A DNA stretch of 64,000 bases from Wurfbainia villosa (taxonomy: Eukaryota > Streptophyta > Magnoliopsida > Zingiberales > Zingiberaceae), in contig CM045988.1 in NCBI GenBank assembly GCA_025175895.1, positions 9,391,647 to 9,455,646 on the forward strand, in the 5' to 3' direction. The notes under the pieces were generated by a model that made no database searches, had not been told where the DNA came from, and was given only the letters and a program-made list of their open reading frames with translations. Within the stretch, counting starts at the first letter, position 1. Every line of letters starts with the position of its first letter. The position numbers and the translations under genes are program-made. Positions 46,924 to 58,204 of the stretch are shown here, one piece after another.

Positions 46924-49112
46924 TGTTAGTAATATATGAGAGATGTCCTAAGGCAATCGCCTTATGTATGAACCATTTATATGATAAATGAAGATTCACT
47001 ATTTGAGTATACATGTTTTATGTATTTGATTGGATCTTAAACTCATTTACTGAATGCCCATGATACGATTCACAGCATGAGAGAATTTGTGATTGGATCA
47101 CAACTAGTGAGTATCTCTACATGTGTAATTGTGATGTATCGGAATTATCCCTAGTCGATGAATTGATGGATTTGGACACCATCAATTCTGTCGAGACTAG
47201 CACAGTATACTCCTTGGTGTATCAAGCGGTGATTCTCCTTGTTTGGAGACATAGTGATGTCGGAGTTAATCGTGGATGCTAGTTATGGTAACTAGTTCAT
47301 TGGAGTGACCGGTAGTAAGACTTCATATGGTTCTCTGCATATATAGATATGTCAATGAAGTTCTTCTTGTGGCTTAAGTGCGATGTTCCTTTGACTTGCG
47401 GTATTGAGTCATCTTGATCATGGAGACTTATGCTTTGACATCTTAAGCAAACATCTCTAAGGAGATGTGGACCGGGATGATTGGGTATAAGTCGAGTGAT
47501 CGAAGGTGTTTGAATAGCCTATAAAGATTCACCACTCCTTGCGAGGAGATGTATACCCATGGCCTCGTCGGATTATTACTAAAGTCTTTGGCGAAGCATT
47601 ACATGTTTAGAGTAAAGTACTCTTGATACATGTGGAGTAACTAGAATCCGTAGGGCGAAATGATACTTGGGCTAGGTGTGGCGTGAGTCGGACCTAGTGA
47701 GGGTGACACAATAGACCATGTCACGAACCAAGTGGGTATAAGATGAGTGAAGGAATGGGGCCGCGATTCATTCGAGCTCTTGAAGGGTTTGAGAAATAGT
47801 TACGGATCAGTTGATCTTTTAGGTTAATTGGGGATCATGATGTACTACTAGGTGCCACTCATGATCGTTCTATAATTAATGGTTAATTATAGGCGGCCAG
47901 CATAAGCGAGAACCTATTTGGTCACCGCACAGCGAGTGTAATCGAAGGATTTAAAGCAGGCTTGAGATGGGATTCTCGGCGAGAGAAACTATGTTTGGTT
48001 GGACCAAACATAAGCGAGCATGAAATTGTTTGATGCAATGGGCGTGGATGGGCGTGTCTTATGAAGACATAATGGATGGACCAAAATGGTTTGGTTCTAA
48101 TCCAATGGATGAGAATAAACCAAAGGGTTTGGTTTATATTAAGCGAATGAACCAAAAGTTGGTTCGGTTCGTTTTAACTTAAAATAAACCATCATGGTTT
48201 GGTTTATTTTAACTTATCCTAATGGAGCGGGTTAACGGGCTTTATGGATATGATCCATTAACCATTAAGAGAATTAGTTCTCTATAAAGAGAGGCTTAAG
48301 GGATTGTTAAACCATAATCATCCAAAACCCTAAACCTAGTTGCCGCCCAACATATAGTTGCCGCCCAACATATTGTTGCCGCCCAACATATTGTTGCCGC
48401 CCAACTTGTGGTGCCGCCGTCCAGCTCCTTGCCGGCGACCAACCTTCAGCCGGTGAACCTCCGGCGACCCTCGTGATCTCCTCTAGGTTCGGTGATAAGG
48501 TGAGCTTCCATCTCTCCTTTGCGGCCTCTATTCCTCCACCAAAAGCTGTCCAGTTTTTGGACAGCTTGTTTCTTTGTTGTCGGGCGTCGTTTGGGCGGCG
48601 GTTAGTGCTCCGATAGCGCCTAACTTACCGGGGATTTGATCTCCGGTAATCCTCTGAGGTGGAGGACGAAGGATTCGTCAATTGGTTGACGAATACCTCT
48701 CCGGAGAAGCGAGTTTTGAGAACTCGTTTTAGGATCCGAATTTGGATTCGGATCGTGATCATCTCTCGATCACGTCGTCTTCAACACGAGGCTAGTAACC
48801 CGTACGAAGACGAAGCTCGTGACTTAGCGAAGTCATCCCGAGGAGCTCGGCGTGGATACGGATAGAGACGATTCTTACGAGGATCGTTCCGGTTGATGCC
48901 GTTCCCGCTACACGTCATACGAAAGGTATAACGTAGATAATTTTCTTTATTGCAAATTTTAATTTACGGTTATGTCTACACTTGTTGTAATAGCATGCGT
49001 GTGTTGTGTGTGTTGTAATAAATATAGATTTATTATTTTTAATTGCTTCCGCTGTGCTCATGTTTACGAAACATGATCGAACACACACTGCCTTGCGGTC
49101 TGGAAACCCTTG
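46924..49112 (+). repeat. Element M 5' LTR (2.2 kb)
   Basis: Starts TGTTAGTAATATATGAG; the end is TCTGGAAACCCTTG, where the 3' copy has CCGGAAACCCAACA, so the last bases are altered. TATA box TCTCTATAAAGAGAGG at 48289-48304. An 18-bp repeat (AGTTGCCGCCCAACATAT) occurs four times just downstream (48338-48410). The 68-residue frame 48659-48865 is copied in the 3' LTR at 55788-55994 with two changes; that follows from LTR duplication and does not show it is a gene. Confidence 0.93.
48289..48304 (+). promoter_or_regulatory. TATA box of element M 5' LTR
   Basis: TCTCTATAAAGAGAGG; the 3' LTR has TTCTCTATAAAAGAGGG at 55401-55417. Confidence 0.75.
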
Positions 49113-49113
49113 A

Positions 49114-49125
49114 TGGTATCGAGCC
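49114..49125 (+). other. Primer binding site of element M
   Basis: TGGTATCGAGCC, a one-base-deleted form of the usual TGGTATCAGAGCC; it lies one or two bases after the LTR end. Confidence 0.82.
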
Positions 49126-50408
49126 CGAGTTGTGTTTCGACATAATCGTAAAAATGGTTTTGCGATAGTCATAATGTATTTCTGGAAATTTTCTAATTTT
49201 GGAAATTTAGAAGTATTTATGGAAATATTTCAATTTTGGAAAGTCTAGAAGTATTTATGGAAATCTTCCACTTTTGGAAAGTTGGAAGTATTTATGGAAA
49301 TTGATATTTTCCATAAATAAAATATTTGATTAGATTCTGGAAATTTGTTTCCTAATTTAATCATGATTTGATTTGGGAAATCAAATCTTAAAATATTTTA
49401 TTTCCATAAGTAGTTTTAAAGATTTAGGAAATTGGTTTCCTAAATAGATTTTCCTTAATCAAATAATTCTATGAATAAAATATGTGATTAGATTTGGAAA
49501 TTTGTTTCCTAATTTAATTATGATTTGATTTGGAGAATCAAATCTTAAACATATTTTATTTCCATAAATAGTTATGACAAATAAGGAAATTATGTACATG
49601 ACATAATTGTATGTCATGTAATTGCATTAGATGCATAACATTATGCCATGCATGTCGTGACATGTAGATGTATGCCATGTGTGTCATGCCATGTAGATAA
49701 TAGTTATTTGCATGCAAAGAGGATGAGACATAAAACCCTAACTCAATATTAAAGCCTACACCTTCCATTAATATGGTTAGAACCAGAGTTCTGTTTCTTG
49801 TTTGGGTTGTTGGACTCACTCCAAGCCCGGCTCTAACAAGAACATGTTAAAATCATTGGAATAGTTTAACTCTAATATGGTAAGAGTCAGAGGTCAATCG
49901 TTAGTTTGGGTTGTTGGACTCACTCCAAGCCTGGCTAATTGGTTGAATGCGCTCTAACCATATTAAAACTATTTCGCGATTAATGGGTCGGCTTTAACTT
50001 GGAGCATCGATTTGTTGGACTCACTCCAAGGTCGATGTGAAGAGAGGTGAAGTTGGGTGCTATGCATATGATGCATACTTGTTAATGTGTTAACAACCCA
50101 ATGTAGGTGTAAACATTCAATTAGTTGATAGCACATTGTGATAGTTACATATACATGATATGTAATCGGTATACTTGATACCCACCATCATAGCTAAGAA
50201 TGGCTTGTTGGACTCACTCCAAGGTTGTTCTTATCTATGATGGATATCAGCCCATTCGGAGATGGACCTACGATCTCCCGAAGTGATTTTGGGGTTTTTG
50301 AAATTCGAAAAATGAATGGGATTTATAAATGTATATTGATGCATTTTAAAAATCATCTTTCTCATATATGCTCGTTTTGTATTTCTAAAATTGATCATGT
50401 TGTCTTTT
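49126..50408 (+). other. Element M 5' leader with repeats and stem-loops
   Basis: No coding region. It holds three ~37-base tandem units with TTTTGGAAA and AGAAGTATTTATGGAAAT (49197-49305); two copies of a block with GATTTGATTT stem-loops (49316-49395 and 49473-49565); and four exact copies of TTGTTGGACTCACTCCAAG at 49807, 49911, 50012 and 50205, each able to fold as TTGGA-loop-TCCAA. Function unknown. Confidence 0.8.
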
Positions 50409-53400
50409 AATTTGCGTTCCATTTTGGATTCGAATAAATTGACTGGGCCGAGCTTCATGGACTAGCTTAGAATCTTGAGAATTGTTCTCAAGGTTGAAAA
50501 GCTTGCAAATGTCCTCGAAGTGCCTCTTCCCGCCCGTCCTAGTGACGATGCAACTTTGGACCAATTGTTGGCCTATCAGAAACATGTGAGTGATTCTGAA
50601 CAAATGAGTTGCATCATGCTAGCCGCGATGGAACCCAAGCTACGAAAGCAGCATGAGCATATGGATGCTCATATCGTAGTCCTTCATCTCTGTGAGTTGG
50701 TTGATGAGCAAGTGAGATTCGAAAGGTTCGAAGTCTCCAAGCTCCTCTTCACCTCTGAGATGCAAGGAGGTTCATCTGTGGTACTGCTCAACATGCTGAA
50801 GACTGTGGAGCCTTCTGAGAAGCATGAGTAGGGGACAGTGTTGTTAGTTGATTCCTCGAAGAAAGGTTCTAAGAGGGAGTCAAAGGAACAACAGAAGGGG
50901 AAGAAGAAAAAGGCTAACAGGCAGAACCAGCTCAAAAGGGCACTTGCCATCATTATGGCAAGGAGGGTCATTGGCGAAGAAATTGCAAGGTTTATCAAGA
51001 GTCCGTGAAGAAGGATAAGGCATCGGATGCCCCATCTTCTTCAGAAATCTTCTTTATTGATTGTCATTCTATTTCCTCAGACACTTGGGTATTTGATACT
51101 GGGTGTGGCTCACATATATGTAATGACATACATGGGCTAAGGAATAGAAGAAGACTCGTCAAGGGAGAGTCAAATTTACGTGTTGGTAATGAAGCAAAGG
51201 TTGCTGCACTCGCCATCGGAACGTATTTGTTGAAACTCCTGGACTTGTCTTAGGACAATTGCTTTTATATTCCTTTGTTGATAAAGAACATCATTTCTAT
51301 TTCTTGTTTAAATAGAAATGGTTTCCATTTGACGTTTAGTAACAATTGTTGTTACATAACTTTGAATGGGGTTCTTTATGGGACTGGAACTTTAAGCAAT
51401 GGTGTTTATACGTTGGACGTATCCAGTGACATTTGCAATATCGGCGAGCAACAAGAGTGCTCGAAAGGATAATCAAATAGACTCCTACATGTGGCATTGT
51501 CGTCTTGGCCATGTAAGCAAGAAACGCATGTCCGAATTACACCGATGTGGACTTCCGGAATCGTTTGAATTGGATTCATACGATACATGCGAATCATGCT
51601 TAAAAGGCAAGATGACTAAGTTACCTTTTACGGGAAAAGGTGAACGAGTGGGAGAGTTACTAGGTCTAATACATACTGATGTATATGGACCTATGTCAAC
51701 TCAAGCATTAGGAGGCTATAGCTACTTCATTACCTTCACCGATGATCATTCACGGTTTGGGTATGTGTTCTTGATGAAACACAAGTCTGAAGCCTTTGAA
51801 AGGTTCAAAGAATTCAGAAATGAAGTAGAGAAACAACATGACAAGAGTATTAAAATACTTCGATCGGATCGAGGTGGTGAATACTTAAGTCAAGAGTTTC
51901 TTGATTATCTAAGAGACAATGGTATATTGTCTCAATGGACTGCCCTATACACCACTGACGCATAATGGTGTATCTACGAGGCGTAATGCTTAGGACCTTG
52001 TTGGACATGGTCGTCAATGATGAATCATGCGACTCTTCCCAAGTCCTTTTGGGGCTATGCATGAGACTGTTTACTTGTTAAAAGAATGCACCAAGGTAGT
52101 CTCAACTACTCCATATGAGATATGGAAGTAAGAAACCTCATGTATCTTACTTGAAGATATGGGGTTGTCCTGCTTATGAAGCGGGTATGACAGACAAACT
52201 GGATGCTAAGTCGATAAATGTCTATTTATTGGATACCCTAAGGAAACAAGGGTTACAGTTCTATCATCTGTGGAACAAAAGGTGTTTGTTTCAAGGCATC
52301 TTGTGTTTCTAGAGAAAGAGTTTCTCTTGCAAGAAAAAGGGGAGTGTCGTCGAGCTTGAGGAGGCTCGAGAGACTCAAATAGACATTGATGAGATACAGT
52401 GAAGCACTGTAGACAACTCATAGTGATGAGCAATCATTTGGACCTATTGTAACACCACATCTTCGTAGATCCGTAGAACACGCAATATTCCCGAGAGATA
52501 TGGATTTCTCGTAGCGAATCGAGCGACGTGTTACTCATTGATGATGAGAGCCTACAGTTATGAAGAAGTCTTGACAAGTTGAGAAAGGGATAAGTGGCTT
52601 GGTGCCATGATGTCGGAAATGGATTCCATGTATGAAAACCAAGTTTGGAACTTGGTTGACCCACCTGAAGGGATAAAGCCTATAGGGTGCAATTTGGTTT
52701 TCAAGAAGAAAACCGACATGGATGGTAATGTGATTACCTATAAGGATAGATTGGTGGCGAAAGGATATCGTCAAAAACAAGGTGTTGATTATGACGAAAC
52801 CTATTCGCCTGTAGCTATGCTTAAATCCATTCGGATGCTCCTGGCCATAGCGTCTCATTATGATTATGAGATATGGCGGATGGATGTGAAAAACTTTCCT
52901 TAATGGAAACACTGCTCGAGGCGTGTATATGATACACTGAGGGTTTCACATCGGTTGATAAAACCAAGGTATGCAAATTGCGACGGTCCATTTATGGATT
53001 GAAGCAAGCATCCAGAGTCGAATATCCGTTTTGATGAGACAATCAAAAGTTTGATTTCTCACAAAAATCGAGCGAACCTTGTGTGTACAAGAAGGTTAGT
53101 GGGAGTGCGATCGTATTCCTAGTATTGTATGTCGATGACATACTACTTATAGGAAAGCGATGTTTCAATCTTCTACGATCGATGAAGGTTTGGTTATCCA
53201 AGACATTCTCCATGAAAGACCTGGGAGAAGCAACCTACATCCTCGGGATTAAGATCTATAGAGATAGATCGAAACGGTTGCTTGGTCTTTCGCAGTCTAC
53301 ATATATAGACCGAGTGCTAAAGAGGTTTAGCATATCGGAATCCAAGAAAGGTTTCCTACCCATCAGGCATGGGGTACACCTTTCGAAGTCTATGTGTCCG

Positions 53401-54019
53401 CGCACAGAAGACGAGAGGATTTGCATGAGTAAGATCTATCATGTATGCTATGTTATGTACGAGGCCCGATGTATCGTATGCTCTGAGTGTCACGAGTAGA
53501 TACCAGTCTGATCCAGCAATGGATCATTGGGTGACTGTTAAGACGATCCTTAAGTACTTAAGAAGAACTAAGGATACGTTCCTAATATATGGAGAAGGGT
53601 ACATGGTGATACGTTGGTATAAGGATGCCAGCTCCAGATAGACAAGGATGATTCCATGTCTCAGTCTGGGTATGTATTCACCTGGAATGGAGGTGCAATA
53701 AGTTGGAAAGGTTCCAAGCTTGACGCTATAGCGGATTCTGCCACTAAGGCAGAATACATTGCAGCTTTGGAAGCAGCAAAGGAAGCGGTTTGGATCAAGA
53801 AGTTCATCTCTGAACTTGATGTGGTCTCATCAATGATCCAAACATGTGCTTCGCCGCTATCATCTTATCAGAGAGATCATCAGTAGGAACGAAATACAAA
53901 TCGAGAAAATTCCCACTGAAAGGAACTTAGCGGATCCTTTGACTAAAGCATTACCTCAAAATAAGTTTGAGGGTCATGTTCGAGCTTATGGTATTGGATA
54001 CCGTAGCGATTGGCATTAG
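50409..54019 (+). pseudogene. Element M gag-pol pseudogene (copia)
   Basis: Gag starts in the NLRSILDSNKLTGPSFMD stretch near 50409 with an immediate in-frame TAG where relatives have Trp. Gag is then open 50475-50831; zinc knuckle CHHYGKEGHWRRNC near 50945-50990 lacks one Cys. Protease TWVFDTGCGSHIC (near 51085) is intact. Pre-integrase MWHCRLGHV and integrase (HTDVYGPM, HSRFGYVFLM, SDRGGEY) lie in 51399-51965; the integrase end is garbled. RT pieces are 52607-52903 (VWNLVDPPEGIKPIGC, YDETYSPVAMLKS) and 53083-53499 (LYVDDILLIG, SMKDLGEA), with a gap in the middle. RNase H is 53441-53886 (SGYVFTWNGGAISW, DSATKAEYIA). The frame ends RSDWH-stop at 54019. At least seven frame breaks; not functional. 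Confidence 0.9.
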
Positions 54020-54021
54020 GC

Positions 54022-54033
54022 CAAGTGGGAGTC
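54022..54033 (+). other. Polypurine tract of element M
   Basis: CAAGTGGGAGTC immediately before the 3' LTR; the usual copia form AAGTGGGAGA with one change. Confidence 0.85.
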
Positions 54034-56242
54034 TGTTAGTAATATATGAGAGATGTCCTAAGGCAATCGCCTTATGTATGAACCATTTATATGATAAATG
54101 AAGATTCACTATTTGAGTATACATGTTTAATGTATTTGATTGGATCTTAAACTCATTTCTTGAATGCCCATGATACGATTCACGGCATGAGAGAATTTGT
54201 GATTGGATCACAACTAGTGAGTATCTCTACATGTGTAATTGTGATGTATCGGAATTATCCTAGTCGATGAATTGATGGATTTGGACACCATCAATTCACG
54301 AGACTAAGGTATACTCCTTGGTGTATCCAAGTAGTGATTCTCACCTTGGTGGAGACATAGTGATGTCGGAGTTAATCGTGGATGCTAGTTATGGTAACTA
54401 GTTCATTGGAGTGACCGGTAGTAAGACTTCATATGGTTCTCTGCATATATAGATATGTCAATGAAGTTCTTCTGTGGCTTAAGTGCGATGTTCCTTTGAC
54501 TTGCGGTATTCAAGTCATCTTGATCATGGAGACTTATGCTTTGACATCTTAAGCAAACATCTCTAAGGAGATGTGGACCCGGGATGATTGGGTATAAGTC
54601 GAAGTGATCGAAGGTGTTTGAATAGCCTATAAAGGATTCACCACTCCTTGCGAGGAGATGTATACCCATGGCCTCTCGGATTGTTACTAAAGTCTTTGGC
54701 CAAAGCATTACATGTTTAGAGTAAAGTACTCTTGATACATGTGGAGTAACTAGAATCCGTAGGGACGAGAAATGATACTTGGGCTAGGTGTGACATAGTC
54801 ACCTAGTGGGGTGACACAATAGACCATGTCCTGAACCAAGTGGGTATAAGATGAGTGAAGGGAATGGGGCACGATTCATTCGAGCTACTGAAGGGTTTCA
54901 GAAATAGTTCTGGATCAACCGTTGATCTTTTCGGTTAATTGGGGATCATGATGTACTACTAGGTGCCACTCGTGATCGTTCTATAATTAATGGTTAATTA
55001 TAGACGGCCAACATAAACCGAGAACCTATTTGGTCACACGCACAACGAGTGTAATCCAAAGGATTTAAAACGAGCTTGAGAATGGGATTCTCAGACCGAG
55101 AGAAACTATGTTTGGTTGGACCAAACATAAAGCGAGCATGAAATTGTTTCAGTCGCAATGGAAGCGTGGATGGGCAGTGTCTTATGAAGACATAATGGAT
55201 GGACCAAAATGGTTTGGTTCTAATCCAATGGATGAGAATAAACCAAAGGGTTTGGTTTATATTAAACGAATGAACCAAAGATTGGTTCGGTTCGTTTTAA
55301 CTTAAAATAAACCATCATGGTTTGGTTTATTTTAACTTATCCTAATGGAGCGGGTTAACGGGCTTTATGGATATGATCCATTAACCATTAAGAGAATTAG
55401 TTCTCTATAAAAGAGGGCTTAAGGGATTGTTAAACCCTAATCATCCAAAACCCTAAACCTAGTTGCCGCCCAACATATAGTTGCCGCCCAACATATTGTT
55501 GCCGCCCAACATATTGTTGCCGCCCAGCTTGTGGTGCCGCCGTCCAGCTCCTTGCCGGCGACCAACCTTCAGCCGGTGAACCTCCGGCGACCCTCCGGTG
55601 ATCTCCTCTAGGTTCGGTGATAAGGTGAGCTTCCATCTCTCCTTTGCCGGCCTCTATTCCTCCACCAAAAGCTGTCCAGTTTTTCTGGACAGCTTGTTTC
55701 TTTGTTGTCGGAGCATCGTTTGGACGACGGTTAGTGCTCCGATAGCGCCTGACTTACCGGGGATTTGATCTCCGGTAATCCTCTGAGGTGGAGGACGAAG
55801 GATTCGTCAATTGGTTGACGAATACCTCTCCGGAGAAGCGAGTTTTGAGAACTCATTTTAGGATCCGAATTTGGATTCGGATCGTGATCATCTCTCGATC
55901 ACGTCGTCTTCAACACGAGGCTAGTAACCCGTACGAAGACGAAGCTCGTGACTTAGCGAAGTCATCCCGAGGAGCTCGGCGTGGATACGAATAGAGACGA
56001 TTCTTACGAGGATCGTTCCGGTTGATGCCGTTCCCGCTACACGTCATACGAAAGGTATAACATAGATAATTTTCTTTATTGCAAATTTTAATTTACGGTT
56101 ATGTCTACACTTGTTGCAATAGCATGCGTGTGTTGTGTGTGTTGTAATAAATATAGATTTATTATTTTTAATTGCTTCCGCTGTGCTCATGTTTACGAAA
56201 CATGATCGAACACACACACGCCGCGGTGCCGGAAACCCAACA
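54034..56242 (+). repeat. Element M 3' LTR (2.2 kb)
   Basis: Aligns with 46924-49112; ends GGAAACCCAACA followed by ACCTA. Differences from the 5' copy are again mostly short indels at C/G-rich triplets, for example CCCTCCGGTGATC here and CCCTCGTGATC there. Confidence 0.94.
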
Positions 56243-56467
56243 ACCTAGCCTTTCTTCTTGCTTGGATGACTTTCGGCCAAAGGATGGAAAGAAGGAGCTC
56301 TAGGGTTCAGTGAGGAAGGAGAAGAGGAGGAGAAAAGCAATTTTGATAAGTCATGTCTCCTCATTCCCCCTATTTATTCACTTGAAGAGTCCCTTAGTCT
56401 CCCTTACCCCTAACTATAATTTCCCACATTCCTCTAATAATAAAATCTTGTTGGGCTTTTGGTTATT

Positions 56468-56531
56468 GGATGCACCCTTAGGGCTTGGCTATCTCTAGAG
56501 GTTTGGGGTTCAATTCCTAGGCCTTGCATCC
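56468..56531 (+). other. tRNA-like module, antisense to LTR G'
   Basis: Plus strand starts GGATGCA and ends TGCATCC (perfect 7-bp acceptor-like stem), with TTGGCTATCTCTAGAGG (A-box-like) and GGTTCAATTCC (B-box-like, 56507-56517) between them. Only 64 bases and no convincing anticodon arm, so it is not called a tRNA gene. Confidence 0.55.
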
Positions 56532-56634
56532 TTTTTGGCTTATTTTATTTTATTTTTGAAAGAGCCCACATAAAGCCCATTATCATCAAGCCAAAAATTC
56601 TTGTAAAATTGCTAGAAATTTTATTGGCATTACA

Positions 56635-56681
56635 ATCCTTCATACCTTTTAATAGTTTCGTCCTCGAAACTTAGAACAATT
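56635..56681 (-). pseudogene. G' element internal end (fragment)
   Basis: The minus strand has AAGTTTCGAGGACGAAACT and then AAAAGGTATGAAGGAT before the LTR start. This matches the Tekay-type ending 'FEDE' plus a degraded polypurine tract. The rest is removed or displaced by element J. Confidence 0.65.
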
Positions 56682-57165
56682 TGTTGGGATCTTTGTAATG
56701 GCTAGAGGGGGGGTGAATAGCGCGTGTTCGTTCGTTGATGGAATTCGATCGTGATCGTCTCTACAATTTCGTTAGTACGCAGCGGAAATAGAAATAATAC
56801 AATAACAAAATAACTAATAACACACGAACACAATTGTTTAACGTAGTTCGGAACCGCACGGTTCCTACTCCACGGATCGGGTTCGTATGAACCCTAGCGA
56901 TGCCAATCACACACCTCTATAAAACACTCCTTCTCGGAACAATCCGGAGGCGGAGAAACCTCGTACAAGATGATTACAACAATAATCAAAAAGCTACAAG
57001 CAAATACAATGAAATACAAAGCAAGACTAGTAAAGAAAAACACTTTACAAATGCTCTTGAATGTTTGATCGCTAGGTTGATCGAGTAGCACTTGGAGACC
57101 CTGAATTGCAGCAGCAACTCGCCCCAAATCGCCTCAAAGAACCATACCAAATTCCTCCATCACGA

Positions 57166-57180
57166 GCTCCTTATAAAGCT
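57166..57180 (-). promoter_or_regulatory. TATA box of J LTR
   Basis: The minus strand reads AGCTTTATAAGGAGC; same relative place as 41056-41067 in H. Confidence 0.72.
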
Positions 57181-57194
57181 TTAACCTGTGCTGG

Positions 57195-57545
57195 AAAAAG
57201 TCGATCAGTCGACTGCTCGGGACCATCAGTCGACTGATGCCACTGTTGTCGTGAGACAACGGCTAGATCCACGCTGGATAAGTCCAACGGATCTACCATC
57301 AGTCGATTGATCAAACCCATCAGTCGACTGATGGTGTCCTCACTCGACTGCTCGTCCCAGCGGTCAAGTGAGACTACACTCTGTGGCCAAATTCCCGAGC
57401 ACCAGTCGACTGATCATGCAATCAGTCGATTGCTCGAGCCATCAGTCGACTGTCATCCTTTGGCAGTCGACTGCTAGGCCACTTCCCACAGTCAAACCCT
57501 AGTTGACTCGGTCCAGTCGACTGCCACATGGCACCAGTCGACTGG
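57195..57545 (-). promoter_or_regulatory. CAGTCGACTG palindrome cluster upstream of J promoter
   Basis: Eight exact copies start at 57206, 57227, 57321, 57403, 57443, 57464, 57514 and 57535, with several near copies (for example CAGTCGATTG at 57299 and 57423). All lie within 380 bases upstream of the TATA box on the element strand. Confidence 0.85.
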
Positions 57546-57734
57546 CACACCTCAAACATGAGGTTTTAGCCAAAGTATGGTGCCCCCATACTTGCTAGAC
57601 CACCCTTAGCCTAGACCTAAGCCTTCTAGCCACCTCCATTAGCCTCACGCCTCTCGGATCCCTCCAAGTCATCCATGACTTGTTCATCGATCGCGCTAGC
57701 CTTCAGGTGCTTCCATCGGCTATGTCATGCTAAC

Positions 57735-58095
57735 GGTGTCTACACCGCCAAGGCACATTGGACTTACGCCGCCAAGACTCCACTTGGACTTTACGCCGCC
57801 AACCATTGGACTTATGCTGCCAAGACTCCCTCTTGGACTTTACGCAGCCAATATCAAACCCCTTGGACTTCTCATGCCAAGACTCAAGCTTGGACTTTCC
57901 CTTGCCAACCCATGTTGGACTTCTCAAATGTCAAGACCATGCTTGGACTTTCCCTTGCCAACCCATGTTGGACTTTTACATTGCCAAGACCCATGCTTGG
58001 ACTTTTCATATGCCAAGTGTCCCACTTGGACTTTTCATGCCAAGTACTCAAGACTTGGACTTTACCAAATGCCAAGTGTTCCACTTGGACTTTCC
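57735..58095 (-). repeat. CCAAG...CTTGG hairpin array in J LTR
   Basis: About 13 successive inverted repeats, including CCAAGACTCCACTTGG, CCAAGACCCATGCTTGG, CCAAGTGTCCCACTTGG (7-bp stem) and CCAAGTGTTCCACTTGG (7-bp stem), spaced by ACTTT-type words with a period of about 28 bases. Confidence 0.88.
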
Positions 58096-58167
58096 TCGAA
58101 CATCAAAATATCACTCGAGTCAAACTCGAGTCCTGGTCAATCGTGACTTGGGCCGATTGCACCAACA

Positions 58168-58182
58168 ATCTCCCCCTTTTTG
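58168..58182 (-). other. Polypurine tract of J
   Basis: ATCTCCCCCTTTTTG on the plus strand, beside the LTR end. Confidence 0.9.
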
Positions 58183-58204
58183 ATGTTTGACAAAAACCAA
58201 ACAA

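Larger units (their letters stand above)
46924..56242 (+). mobile_element. Element M: complete Ty1/copia retrotransposon, plus strand
   Basis: 9.3-kb element with 5' LTR 46924-49112, primer site 49114-49125, leader to about 50408, gag-pol 50409-54019, polypurine tract 54022-54033, 3' LTR 54034-56242, and TSD ACCTA. Integrase precedes RT, so copia; sequence is related to the Tork-type elements B and C but is a separate family. It interrupts LTR G'. The coding frame is broken by stops and indels. Confidence 0.95.
44517..56634 (-). repeat. G': 3' LTR of a Tekay/Del-like gypsy element, interrupted by element M
   Basis: Plus strand begins TGTCACGCCCGCCC (44517) and ends TTATTGGCATTACA (56634), the reverse complement of a TGTAATGCC...GGGCGTGACA LTR. 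The two parts are 44517-46923 and 56248-56634, about 2.8 kb in all, joined across M with TSD ACCTA. Same type as G (24851) with the same order of tRNA-like module and tandem arrays. The internal region follows on the right (56635 onward), so this is the 3' LTR. GAATAAATAGGGGG on the minus strand near 56370 may be its TATA box. Confidence 0.88.
56682..58167 (-). repeat. J 3' LTR (1.49 kb)
   Basis: Starts TGTTGGGATCTTTG and ends GGCCGATTGCACCAACA, then the polypurine tract. The plus-strand ORFs 57675-58190, 57727-58146 and 57758-58183 overlap in all three frames with peptides such as TWTF/LGLS repeats; they are products of the tandem structure, not genes. Confidence 0.92.

Noticed and set aside
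48659..48865. 68-codon ORF repeated at 55788-55994
   Set aside because: It is inside the M LTRs; the second copy comes from LTR duplication, and the peptide is Arg/Ser-rich without recognisable domain.
57675..58190. 171-, 139- and 141-codon ORFs
   Set aside because: All three frames are open because of the ~28-base hairpin repeats in the J LTR; low-complexity peptides.
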